64,000 nucleotides of DNA from contig JADNRY010000013.1 of NCBI GenBank assembly GCA_015501585.1, forward strand, positions 372,001-436,000. Direction: 5' to 3'. The notes below the pieces were generated by a model, which did no database searches, was not told the DNA's origin, and saw only the letters and a program-made list of their open reading frames with translations. This stretch comes from Rhodocollybia butyracea (lineage: Eukaryota; Basidiomycota; Agaricomycetes; Agaricales; Omphalotaceae). This document shows positions 32,171 to 43,477 of this stretch, one piece after another. The first letter of the stretch is position 1, and the number at the start of each line of letters is the position of its first letter. The translations under genes and the position numbers were made by a program.

Positions 32171-34904
32171 CTATCCAAGTCTACTACGACGAGCTTCTTC
32201 TTGGGCAGTCTTTAAACTCAACTCGATCGCCAACTTCATATCTTCATCCATGTCCTCGTTTACATGCCCCCTGGTATCATAGTTTGCACCTCTAGACGTG
32301 GACGGGCCTGCTGAAGACGTAGAAGCTGCGGTGGGTCTCCAAGCGCCAACACCACCACCGTTAGACGAAATCGGCTTCGTCCAAGCGCCTTTCGCTTTCA
32401 GTACAGATGATGACGAAACCGGGTGAGAAACCATGGGTGCTGGATGGGAGCCGCGCGTTGACCTGGAAGGCGGACTGGCACTGGAACGAAAGCTCGGAAA
32501 CACACTATCATCCTTGATGCTGCTCGCATTCTCGGGTGAACCCGAAGCCGAGGATACGAACGACGAAGAGACGGAGTTTGGGAGACTCAACCCAGCTACA
32601 AGCGGTTCTGCTCGCTTACGAGGAGAAACTTGGACTTTCTGGTTAGAAGTGGAGGGTGAGCCACGGTTCAGAGGCGTCTGAATTGGCTTTGATCCAGATT
32701 TAGGCGTACCAGTCGAGTGAAGTGAGGAAATGGACTCTTTGTGTGGGAGGCGAGGAGAAGGGGGAGGCGAGCTCGAGAGCGTGAATTGACTGGAAGAAGG
32801 CAAAGACGGAATGTCATCAAAGTCGCCCTCGAACACACCATCATCGCTAAAGGCATGATTATGGCCACGGGATTCTCCAGCTTGGGCCAGGGCCTCATCC
32901 CGGCTAAGCATGAGAACATACTCTACTGCTTCAATTTCATCTAATCCCAACCGATCGAGGTTTTCACGATGCTCGCGTTCTCTTCCATGAACCTTTTGGA
33001 CGTACTGATGCTCTTGATCGTGCTCGTCTATAGATTCGGTGATTAGCTGATCGAAAAGCAGTTTTTCTGTCGTGAAGGTAGGTAAGTGGAGTCGTAAAAC
33101 GAAGATATGTTACTTACCATGACCCTTGGCTATAACTGTGCCTCTCGTCTTCTTCTTACCCATTTTCTTCCTCTTATCGTTACCATTCTTGGGCAAGACA
33201 TCCGCCTTGAACGCCATAGCACGATCACCCACACTGACAACTATAAAGTCCTTTTCTTTGGAGAGCAAGATCTGCTGAACATTTGATTGTCCATGAGCAC
33301 CACCAATACCCCGAATTCTAGAATGATTAATGGGAGAACTAAGAACCCGCAAGCGACTGAAGGTGCAAGCATCGAAGATGGTCGTAGATCCTTGGTCTGC
33401 TCCTGTGACGAGGATGACGCCGTTCCATGCCAAGGCGGAAACTGCAGAACCATCTAAATGTGCTTCAAATTTCCGAATGGGAGAAATCAGAGGAGTTGCG
33501 TTTTTAATGGTGAAATCCGAAACGAAATTGAACTGTGGATAGATAGTAATCCAACCCAACTGATGGCCTGTGATGATGAAACCGCGCTCATCTGAATTCT
33601 CGCTGGAGAGGCAAGGGTAAAGGGCTGTGACTACGCCACAGGCCTCGTCAGAGTCGTATTTCGCAACTCCGTATGAAGAACTCGTGTATTCGAAAAACAT
33701 ACACCAGAAATCGGAGCGGGAGGGATATGTCACGAACACATGCAAACCACTGGATGAAGAAGAGTTATTGACGTGTAGTGACGTAGGTGCGCGAGAAGTA
33801 GTCGAGTCTTGATCATCGTCATGAACAAGGTAGGGAATTTTGACGGCGGGAACTGCCAACGTAAGTGACGCAGAGGGAGAATCGTCCATGATCAAGGAAA
33901 TCGAATTCCAAATCCACGTTTCTCCACTTTCCATGGTTGCTACAACCATGTAGCCTCGAGGGCCGGTCCTAAGAGCAACTGAAACGCAGATATGTGGGAA
34001 GAGATATTGCGATGTCCATACACATCGGACTTTCTTGGCCTCCCAGACTTTGATTCGTCCGTCCTTAGCCGCAGATACGAGGTACGAGTTAGTGTCGTCC
34101 CACCCAACTTGAGTCACTTCTCCTTCATGTTCCTCGTCAACTTTACATCTAACTAGACGAGCAGCAGACCTGGTCCCGGAGTCCATTGTTCTAGTTGCTG
34201 TCATGACTGCAATTTCGCCATTCCTGAAGCCCCAGAGTATCTTGCCTGTGCCACCCTCCGACGTAAGCGCACAAGCCGTGACGTTAGGAGAGAATTCGGT
34301 ATTGGGATTACCGACGCCAAGACCTGTTCCAGAGGGAGTGGGAGAGAGAAATCCTTTAATGACTTTTCCGTGCAGCGGAATTGAGCGCGATACAATTCCA
34401 TATGGAATGGACGAACACAGAAGCGCATTGGATTGCATAAGGTGCATGCTCGAAATTGAAGAGTGAACCGGAGCATGGGCTACCGTTGTGTTGCGACAAC
34501 GCTCCCAGCGTCTGGAAGCAATGTTAGCTTTGAATTATCAATAGCGTTATGATTTACCTGATAAGATTGAACCGAAAGACATATTCCTTTCTCCAGGAAG
34601 ACTCGGTCCTTCTGAGAACAAGAGCTTTCTCGCTGTCGATATTGCTCTCAGGAGAGATACCAAGAAATCTAAGCAGAAAAGCTCTGTGCCATGTATAGTC
34701 CGCTTTTACGTGCTTATAAAGCGCTGAATTAACAAGAGAGAGTGTAACCAGAGACCACGGATCCAGATAAGAGGTGATATGTGTAAGGTTCTCGACTGGA
34801 AGAGAAAGAAGTCCATGTTGATTGGGAAGATTTTTGGATTCGGTTAAATTTTTTGTCGATACAGGTGAGTTGTTTAAGGAAGCTTTGTGGGGCCTATTGG
34901 GCAT
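32171..34904 (-). CDS. Ufo1-like F-box / WD40 / UIM protein
   Basis: Exons 34558-34904, 33118-34511 and 32171-33066 join in phase to 878 residues; the start is the first ATG (MPNRPHKASL). An F-box occupies about residues 33-72 (LLSLPVENLTHITSYLDPWS) and should bind Skp1 in an SCF ubiquitin ligase. WD40-type blades follow, for example VTQVGWDDTNSYLVSAAKDG with RIKVWEAK, and AVSALAWNGVILVTGADQGS. After a basic KRKKMGKKKTRG segment come a UIM-like helix (EAVEYVLMLSRDEA), a long Ser/Pro-rich linker, and a canonical UIM at the very end (EDMKLAIELSLKTAQEEA). F-box plus WD40 plus C-terminal UIM is the architecture of yeast Ufo1, the receptor for Ho endonuclease. A partial copy of the 3' end lies at 5917-6001. 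Confidence 0.85.
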
Positions 34905-35699
34905 ATAACGGAGAGAAAAGATACAAATTCGGCGCAGATGTTGCTCTGCGCAGTGGACGAGTTCAAGTTGGAAGAAAATTACCAATCAACTGACCAAGGT
35001 CCATATGACTCATTCTACTCCCCTACTAAGTCAACTTGTAGTTGGTACTATCAATTCCAGCCTCTGTGGCATGGTCCCAGGTTTTCGGATCAAGGTGACC
35101 AAAAACTGAAGATGACCCCAAAACCGCCTCGGTCCTCCGTACACTGCGTCTAAATCCCGATGTCCTCAACGGCTATTCCCTCATGGGACCCCGCTGTCCG
35201 GCGGAGCCGTACTGCTACTGTATTACTGGCTGACTTTTATAGATCGCCAGCGTACATACAGACCAAAAAATGGATCGCTAGCACGGAAGCCTCATGTATA
35301 TCAGCTTGTCTCTCGTGTTTTATGGTTCTCCACGCTGCTCAACTGATTCCCAGTTAAGTATCCTAGAAATGCTCTTCTGGACCCTAAATGCATTAAGAAA
35401 TGCACATGCGCAATACATGAGGTAGATAGTTCTACTCATACACACGGTGTGGCCAACGATCCACGGACGATGAACAACATTGACAATGACCCGGCCGTCT
35501 CATTGCCTAGACGAGGCAATTATAAGCACAAGAAGCTCATGGGACTTCCGATATCTGGGCGATCGAGACAGCACTGCCAGACTAGTATAAAAAAGCTCAT
35601 CCCCTTCTCAGTTCATTCACACCTACCATCCACGCCTATTCCTGACTTCATTCACGCACTCATATTTCATTGTCCTCGATTCGTTCACACCCATTTGCA
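34905..35699. other. Divergent intergenic region
   Basis: About 800 bases between the start of the Ufo1-like gene and the glycine-zipper gene, thus two promoters back to back. The only assigned element is the TATA-like run at 35586. Short ORFs here have no domain. Confidence 0.5.
35586..35594 (+). promoter_or_regulatory. TATA-like element of the glycine-zipper gene
   Basis: TATAAAAAA lies about 110 bases before the ATG at 35700, followed by a pyrimidine-rich leader (TTCATTCACACC). Position and sequence suit a core promoter; no experiment supports it. Confidence 0.45.
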
Positions 35700-36965
35700 A
35701 TGTTGGAGGCCTTCAAATTGAAGCCCTTTGACCTCGAGCCTGTATATGCTTCCTGGCCGGACGCTCCAGTGTTTTACGGGAATTTACCAAACGATACGGG
35801 TAAAAATTCCAAGAACGCAGTAAAAATAAAAGATATTCCTGTCGATGAGTGGTTGCAGAAGATGAAAGACGGATGTACGGAGCGGAACGTCCCCAAAGAG
35901 TATTGGCATAAGGTAGCCCAGCATTATATGGGCGAGAAGGCGAAAGCAAGGTTGGATGAACTCAAGGTTGTCATGACCAAAGTTCATGGAGGAAACTATC
36001 GTTGGAATTGGGAAAAATTCAAAATTGCGATGCGGAACATGGGCTGTAAGTGTTTACCTCCATCCTTTCTTAGTATACATTCCCTTGTACAAGAACTGAT
36101 CGCGTTCATCAGGGCCTTGGACGCCAACGAGACGGAACCCATAAAGGTGCAAACGAGGTCGTCCGGTCTGTCGTGGATCATCCGGCACAAGAAAACCGAT
36201 TCGTCAGAGCCGCAGTGCGAATCTCCCACAGAGGATATACCCACCCATTTTCCTCCTAGTTCCACCGAGCCAGCTGCAGGGAAGGGGGGAGGGCCATTCC
36301 GAATGCCAACGTTGGACATTCTCGACAAGTTCAAATCGGACACTAGTTCGGACAAAAGCACTGAAGCATCTTCTGTACCCACGCGAAACGTGCCTCAACG
36401 GTCTGCTTCTTCGTTTTCATTGCAGTGGCCGATCAGGAGAGCATCGAAGGACGATCTCACAGTATCGACAACATCCAAACAAGAATCCACGCCTCTAGTA
36501 GCTCCCCGTCCCAGTCCTCAGAAATCCATCTCCGATAGTGCAGTCACAACTTCACAGCCCTCGTCACTGATGGTGGTACCAGGACAAGGAGCGGTCGCAG
36601 ATAATGGTGAAAGTGAGTTGAGTCATGCGATTCCCAAACACTCAAAGTGATTCCTCTCTTTAGCTATAACCACGATTACACATGCCCCAGTCTGGCTTCT
36701 GAACGCTTGCAACGCGCTTGATTTTCTCACAACTGAACACCCGAAAGTTATGAGTACATTGTCTGCAATTCTCATCACTGCCGGTGCGATACCATCGATA
36801 CCGGCAATATCTGCTGGTGCAGGGGGAGCATTGCTGGCGAGCGGAGCGGTGCAAGCTGTCGGAGCGATTGCAGTGGGCGTCGGAACCTGGTTAAAGTCGG
36901 CCCAGCAGGAGGTGCAGAAGAACGGGGCTACAGGAGCTGATGTTGAGCGTTTGACAACAATTTAG
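35700..36965 (+). CDS. Protein of unknown function with conserved helical N-domain and C-terminal glycine-zipper helix
   Basis: Read as exons 35700-36045, 36113-36612 and 36664-36965; the sum is one base short of a multiple of three (383 codons if restored). The N-domain (about 115 residues) is charged and aromatic: PVDEWLQKMKDGC, VPKEYWHKVAQHYMGEKAKA, NYRWNWEKFKIAMRNMG. A Ser/Pro-rich linker follows. The C-domain starts APVWLLNACNALDFL and contains AISAGAGGALLASGAVQAVG-AIAVGVGTWL, a small-residue periodic helix typical of membrane-inserting or tightly packed helices. The canonical GTAAGT intron after GGCT gives a stop unless a G is added at the acceptor; without splicing the frame stays open. 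I do not recognise the family. A domesticated Gag-like N-domain is one speculation. Confidence 0.6.
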
Positions 36966-37924
36966 GATGCACGAACTGTTTGATTTCCGAGTATCAGGAA
37001 TTTAAATTTGATTTTTATGCATTTATTAGACTCGGGCCAGTCGTTTCTTCTGACATTGTGATAACTTCACCTCTCTACAGTGGAGTCTATGCATTTATAA
37101 ACACCTACCAGGACTATCTTCTTTATTTGATTTTTAAACGACAGTAAACGACTTGGTCTTTACACGAGTCTTAATTTGATTGTCGTATGAACAGAATCCA
37201 GAAGCTTCATCTAGAGACTGACTTTTTATACAGTTTGTATGGCTAGGTAGCAGGGCGGCTGGAACAAATTAGCACGTACTTTTGTTTTCATCGTGACACC
37301 AAGGCTTCGTTATTGCTCGTAGCATTATGATTCCTGGACGTCCCACCCCAGCATGTACATGCTTGAAGTAGATAGATCCTTGTAAAAATTTAGGGTTGAG
37401 ACGTTTTTACAGCGTTACAGTATCTGCAGTTGATCCGATCTCCTGAAAAATCGAAGGAACTTGAATAAAAGTGGATATATGAGCAGGAGCGGTTTTCAAG
37501 CACAGAGCGGAATTTTAATCCATGTTCTGCGCGTGTGTTAGATCCAGGCCAGTAAAGGTTCAGGAAATCGCATATTAGAATCAGATATGAATGGTATAGG
37601 ACGCATTCAACTCCCGGCTCGGAGATGGAGATCCGTGACCGGCATGCGTGGCTCATAATGCATAAGATCAGATGCCGAAGGCTGCGGTTACTTGGTTCCC
37701 TCCGATTTGCTGTGGAAATCAACGTACTATTCAACCCTTTCGCTTCTTGTCAGCGTCGTGGATTCCGGTCGTGCTCTTTCGCCACAACGGTGAACTCAAA
37801 ATTACGAGTACTGTCCAAATACCAATTGTCCAGCGAGTAACAGCTGAGAAACTCCCAACGAACAGGTACGTGTTTTCTAATTTTCTGCGTACTTCTGATA
37901 TAAACATACGTAGCACACGACACG
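36966..37924. other. Intergenic, promoter side of VPS74
   Basis: About 960 bases, AT-rich in the first half. A plus frame at 37672-37989 has no domain and runs into the VPS74 start. No gene, repeat or RNA is recognised. Confidence 0.45.
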
Positions 37925-39705
37925 ATGGCAGCCTCTGGAATTTCCCGACGACGACGAGTCGGTGGCGGCGACAATGGAGACACTGGTGACCCTTCGCCAG
38001 TATCAATGAGCACAGATTCTTCCTCTGCCTCTCTCTCAAATCCCGCATTTTCTTCAAACTACTCTTCTAACAATCGACTCGGTGAATCCAAAATCGCCTA
38101 TGACCCACGAGACCTGCCACCGTCCTCGACACTTTCATCATCCTTTTCTGCTTTGGGTGGTACTCTTCCGCGCTTAACTTTAATGGAAGAAATTCTATTA
38201 CTGGGTCTGAAAGACAAAAGCGGTTATATTTCTTTTTGGAACGATAACATCTCGTATGTTTTACGTGGGTGTATACTTGTCGAGTTGGCACTGAGGAGGA
38301 GGATTGCCGTTGTGAGAGATTCCGGCGTAAGCAGGCGAGGTGGTAATTTGGGTGAACGGATAGTAGAGGTTTTGGATGATAGGATGACCGGAGAAACACT
38401 GTTGGATGAGACACTGAGGATGATGAAGAGCGTTCAGGACCCACCGGCAACGGCCGCCGGCAGCAGCACTTCATCTTCATTTGCTTCGTTTTCAACAACA
38501 ACGCCTTCAACGCCAATCTCAAACAGTACACCTGTTGGCGAAAAACTGAGTGTGAACACTTGGATTGACCTTCTCTCAGGCGAGACGTGGAATGTTCTGC
38601 GGATCTCGTTCCAACTCAAACAAGTGCGTGAACGACTCGCGAAAGGATTGGTAGATAAAGGCGTATTGAGAACGGAAAAGAGGAATTTTCTGTTGTTTGA
38701 TATGGCGACGCATCCAGTCGCGGATGGGGGGTCAAGGTAAGTAAAATGGATGTTTCGTTCCGATGCAGAATTAGTTTTGCTAACTTCTTTCCGCTCTCTT
38801 ACTTCACTATCCCTCCCGACAGTCCGCCCTCATAACCCGTCTCTTAACCATCCTTACAGCCACCACAACTTCTATCCCACCTCCCGCTCTCCTCCCAGAT
38901 GGCACGCAAGCTCGAGTGGTCCGTAGTGTCGTCTTGGTATGCGCGGCATACTGTGCGAGTGTACTGGATGGGTGTTTCGGTGGTGTTTCCGGGTGAGTAT
39001 TAGGGTAGAGTCGGAGTCCCATGCTGATTGTACCTTGATCATTTCTCCTTCCTCTTCCTGTAGCTCGGGTGCAGGAAATATCGGACCCTTAGGGTACGAA
39101 GACCGCGAAGCAGCATTCGCGCGCGCAGATGAGATTTTGCAAGAATTCAGTGTTTGGCCATGGGGTGGCGCCAACTCAGGGACTGGAGGTACGCCTTTAC
39201 CGTCTTTTTCTCTACCCAACCACCCACTCTTGCACTTTTCACAGCTTCATCGAGCAACCGAAAATACACCCGGATCGCAACTGGATCTTCCTCCGACCCG
39301 TCAAAAATTGGACGAGAGGCGATACTAGGGTTGGTTGGGGAGGCGCGAAAGGAGGTGAGGGACATGAGCTCTCGGGCGGGGCAGGGAGGGGGCGGTGGTG
39401 GTGGGAATTCGAATGGAGGTGAGTTTATCTTATTTTGTTCTATGCGTTTGTTGATGGTTTCTTCGTGACTTCTTTCTTCACTTTTGCCTGGCGCGTTACC
39501 CTGTCGTAAATTCGTTTCCATATACTTGTATCCGTCTTCCCACCACCTCTGTCTTTGCCCTTGCTATTCCTTCAACTTGCATTTTCACCACTATCGTAAA
39601 AATCACATCCCACGAAACGAAATAGACACCGAAGACAGCGACCCATGTTTTGAGCTTATCGCGGGTGTGTTGGAGGTATTGGGGAAGCTTGATTCGCTAC
39701 TGTAG
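37925..39705 (+). CDS. VPS74: Vps74/GOLPH3 Golgi phosphatidylinositol-4-phosphate effector (one-base frame break)
   Basis: Peripheral Golgi protein that binds PI4P and retains glycosyltransferases. Exons 37925-38736, 38823-38992, 39064-39188, 39245-39418 and 39626-39705 make 454 codons if one base is restored. The core is unmistakable: LPRLTLMEEILLLGLKDKSG, YISFWNDNISYVLRGCILVE, NVLRISFQLKQVRERLAKGL, VDKGVLRTEKRNFLLFDMAT. The N-terminus has a basic RRRRVGGG patch and a Ser-rich region, and inserts with Ser/Thr and Gly runs make it longer than the yeast protein. In the G6 run 38726-38731 a seventh G would give ADGGVK spliced to SALITRLL, as the family demands; as given, the splice leads to an immediate stop. 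Confidence 0.82.
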
Positions 39706-40892
39706 ATAGACACTCGTATTATTGGTTGGGAGCAGAGCAGGAGGAAGTGGTCTTGTGGTATACGGGGGATCATTTCTTCCCCTCTATTTTCCTATCCAAC
39801 CTTCAAAATGTCTTTCTTTGCTTCTCTTGCCTCCGCGTATGTGCTTTGTTTTTTTGCATCCTATTCTTACACTGGCATACTACGACCTTTAGTTGTTTTT
39901 AAGTTACTTACGCCTGGTCAAAACTATCGGTATTTTCCTACCAAGTATTATTCGTGTTATCGTTTTTAAACATTTATATATTTAATAAATCGATGCAGAG
40001 GCTTTGGATTGAGAATCCTTTTTCTGAACTCAAGAGTCCACTGTTCCAGCTCCAGACTCGAAGTCCGGTCGACGGTTTACTAGAATTGACCTATCTGACT
40101 CGAAGCTCATTCGTAGAAGAGTATTCTAGCATAGGCGCCTGGAAGTTGCGCGCCAAATTGCCTTTTGTTCACAAAACCAACAGCAGCTGAGCAACTTTCA
40201 ATCCAAGTTCTGTTTTCGCTTACGGATGAATCTTGACTTGGTGTCTAGTAGACTACAGTCAAAATATGGTCCTCCATCTCAAGCAAGGCTAAAACAAACG
40301 ATGCATTCATTGACATTGATAAAGATATTGAGGAATGAGACCAAGTTCAGAATCTACTATCGTTGCGACACCAACAACATCACGTCGAAGGAATTGAAGT
40401 ATGCCTGCCCTCCTAATTATCAGTGCATGCTCACACTGGCGTGTCTCGCAAAATCCTACTCCAAACTGTGCTTGGATATATTTCAATATATTTCAATGAT
40501 ATCTGCCAGCCTTTCCCATTCTCAAACTATACTTACACGAGTTCTTCACAAGGGTCTCTCCTTTCCATTCAAGTCCCGAAAACTGGAAGGAAGGAAGGAA
40601 GGAAGAACCGGCGTGGCTCCATTGAGGAACAGCCGGGGACCGCAACACACACCGCGCCATATGTGTGCCGCGGATGCACGCAACCAACTCTGCTATGGAT
40701 GGGGATTATCATGCAGCCATGAGCCTATAACGAGCTGTTGAATCCCTTCATTATCGTCTCCATCGCTCAATGCACCTATTGCACCATCTTTATTTTTCGT
40801 GATTCATGTAGACCGCCCATCGTTTTTTTATACATATACTTAAACCACTGACAAAGACAGCGAGTTTTTCTTCTGGAGGGGTCCCGGTTGGA
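39706..40892. other. Intergenic, with a GGAA microsatellite
   Basis: About 1.2 kb. A tandem GGAA tract (five units, 40585-40604) lies in a 171-codon frame at 40226-40741 that shows no domain and odd composition, so I do not call it a gene. The rest looks non-coding. Confidence 0.45.
40585..40604 (+). repeat. (GGAA)5 microsatellite
   Basis: Five perfect GGAA units between the VPS74 and POA1 genes; probably neutral. Confidence 0.85.
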
Positions 40893-41601
40893 TTACTCTG
40901 GGGGTACATATACTGTCATATGGATGCCCAACTCTTCCACAATGGCGACGCTGCGTTCCCAAGGGACACCAAATTTTCCAGAGTTGAATCGACTAGTAGA
41001 TAATATGTCAGAGTCGAGTCAAAGGTGACAAAGGGTATACTCACCAGGCATGCAACTCCCATGGCGGGGCAGAACCGCTGTCTTGAGTCTGCAATTGCCT
41101 CTGTAGGTCGACCAACGCATCTTTTGTAGCAGCAAGAATTTCGTCTGGGGTGTCTTTGTTTCGGCCGTAGACTTTCGACGTGAACAAACAAGCGATATGA
41201 ACTTCCAAGTTTGTGATGCCGATATCGGGAGGAGGTATCAACAGACATGTTCCAAGAAGAGAGGGAGATCCCGATCCATGTGTCTTGGTATTGTGTCCAA
41301 CTCTCGTTGAAATTTCGGTTCGTCCTCTGCCTCCCTTACCTCTTCCTCTGGCTTGCGAGTTCTCGATGGGACGATGAGTCAAGCACCATTGACGATAGAC
41401 TTCAAAATGCTCTGGAAATCGTTCTTTGAACGCTAGAGCAATCCCAGCGCCCCAGGAACCAATCGTGTTACATGCGTGTATGAGAACAATTCGTCGTTTA
41501 GAGGAAACATCAGACGTCGGAAGATTTGGAGGGGCAAGGGCAGTAAATATGTCTCCGGGAACGGTTTTGATGGTGCGACTCTTGCTGGATACGGCAGTCA
41601 T
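40893..41601 (-). CDS. POA1: Poa1-type macrodomain ADP-ribose-1''-phosphate phosphatase
   Basis: Removes the phosphate from ADP-ribose 1''-phosphate, a by-product of tRNA splicing. Exons 41045-41601 and 40893-40992 give 218 residues from ATG 41601. The macrodomain shows TVPGDIFTALA, the ligand loop HACNTIGSWGAGIALAFKER, FPEHFEVYRQWC, and GTCLLIPP. Exon 2 completes ELHACRFNSGKFGVPWERS, the C-terminal Poa1 signature with N-S-G-x-F-G-V-P-W. A basic Gly/Arg-rich insert (ARGRGKGGRGRTE) sits between two strands. The pathway link to intron-containing tRNAs is of interest since two such tRNA genes and SEN15 lie in this window; they are not in one transcription unit. Confidence 0.87.
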
Positions 41602-42035
41602 AATTTTGAAGATGAAAAGGGACAAGCAAAATAAGCGCCTAATGTGTGACTCAATTCGTGCCTTCGTCCAAATAATATAATCCTCTGCACTGGGGATGAA
41701 TCGATGAAGAACAACTTGAGCCAAGGGATATGAGCTGTGCCTAAGAGGAAGGTGGTTTACCGATCAACGCTTTCGGACACCGTGACATTCAGCACACTGC
41801 ACGTCTCTCGCCATACTAACAACAAACAACAAACGACAATGATGGGAAGCAAACTTTTTCTTAGTGACAGAGACAGTACGCAGGAGAAAATGCTAATGGC
41901 TACAATGAATCCGGAAACATAATATGAGCAATAAAATTATGTTATCCACGTAAAATTACCGGAATGAGCCAATGGAAGTAATCAAAAAAAGTGAAATCCA
42001 CTGGGTATTTAAATCAAAAGCGCAACGACAAATGT
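41602..42035. other. Promoter region of POA1 and 3' flank of the HMG gene
   Basis: About 430 bases. The open frame of POA1 extends upstream without an ATG, so the leader is probably here. No specific site is assigned. Confidence 0.45.
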
Positions 42036-43477
42036 TCAAAAGTTGGCAAGTAGCTGCATCGGATCCCAGGTGAGCAGGTCAGAGGGGTCAAAAACTTGAC
42101 CTGACTGATCCGAGTTCGTATACATTGTGGAAGCAAAGGTAGAACCGAACTGTCCATTGAGTGGATCAGATTGAAGGTCGCCCTGAGCGTCCAAATATAG
42201 AGATGAATACTGCATATCGTCGCGAGGAACATGCTCCGAATGAAGGCCGTCAGAAACAATGCTCTCGTACGGTTGGAGGGAGTTTTGGTAAGGAGTCCGA
42301 GAAGGATCGTACTGCGTGAAATGAGGTTCCCCATAGAAACCAGGATGAGGGTTGGAAGCATCAAAGTCCTGATTAAAAGACCTTTCGAGCAGCTGAGTCT
42401 CAAAGTCCAGAGAAGATGAGGATGAGGCGGGAAAAGGAGGAACCTGGGGGTGACGCATATAATCTGGAGTAGAGACAGCAGAGGCAGGGTCGGGTCGAAG
42501 GTAATCCATAATCGGCTGTTTATCCTACATACCTCATTGATTAACGATGAAAGTGAGATGAGAAAATAAGGAAAACATACCAGACGCTGGGTTACCTGAA
42601 GCCGAGGTTGAACTACAGTGGTAGTGGGAGGCGGCGCCAGTAATGGGGTTCTGAAAACGAAAGTGCGAGGCTCCGCTCCATGGCCAGTTTCATGGCTGAT
42701 AGGTTGGCTTTCTCGTAAACCGGGTAAAGTAATCGAAGATGCTGCGTTAGGAGAGGAAGAAGTGGACCGAGAATAATCCTCCGACTGGGGACTGGAAGCT
42801 CCCAGACTTTCTAAATCAATATCCTTCAGAGCAGACTCAAGATCACGGCCCTGAAGGCCCGCCTGCAAAAGTTCTGCGACCATTTGAGAACGGGCAAGGT
42901 CACTCTGCCCGTTTCGCTTGACATTTCTCTTCACAGGTCTAGACGTACGACTCCCAGGAGTAAAACGGTAGTTCGGATATCTCTGTTGATGCTCGAGCTT
43001 CTCGTTCTCAGCCATAAGACGATACGGCGCTTTGTCCTCTTCGGACATGTTGTTCCAAAGATGCCCGACGATGCGGCTGATATGTCTAGCGTCGTGTTCA
43101 ATGTCCGTGGTGATCTTGGTCGAGTGATACTCGGATCGAAAGATTATAAAAGCGTTGCGAGGCCGAGGTATATGTGTTTCCCGACGAGGGGAGCCCTTTC
43201 TAGGTGCCAAATGACGAACTGGTCTTTCTGTTGGCGGTGTAACGTCTGGTCCATTATGTTCAACAGACGGGGAGAGATTGGGAGAGAAATGGATAGACAC
43301 AGGATACGTATGAGGGATTTCCTCGGACAGATTGTGGCCTTCGCTTGTGGCCATAAAGTCATGTCCTGCGATACTGCTGGTATCCGAGAAAGGAGACTGG
43401 ATGGCTAAAACCATAAGAATATCAGTGAGGTGTTTGGTCATGAGAGAAAACACGCTGAACGAACTTTGGGTAGACAT
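42036..43477 (-). CDS. HMG-box transcription factor (MATA_HMG-like)
   Basis: Two exons, 42581-43477 and 42036-42524, give 461 residues from ATG 43477. The HMG box spans about residues 103-172: IPRPRNAFIIFRSEYHSTKI, ISRIVGHLWNNMSEEDKAPY, AENEKLEHQQRYPNYRF. This is the sequence-specific SOX/MATA type rather than the non-specific HMGB type. A basic segment RPVKRNVKRNG follows. The second half is rich in Ser, Pro, Gln, Asp and aromatic residues, ends LLTWDPMQLLANF, and may be an activation domain. In basidiomycetes such factors act in mating, fruiting and pheromone response (Prf1-type), but this one has no mating-locus neighbours visible. Confidence 0.85.

Noticed and set aside
40226..40741. 171-codon open frame containing a GGAA repeat
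   Set aside because: No domain, mixed composition, and the repeat sits in the frame; non-coding is more likely.
43421..43469. 49-base GT...TTTTAG stretch near the start of the HMG gene that looks like an intron
   Set aside because: Removing it shifts the frame out of the HMG box, while leaving it in keeps the frame open from the ATG.
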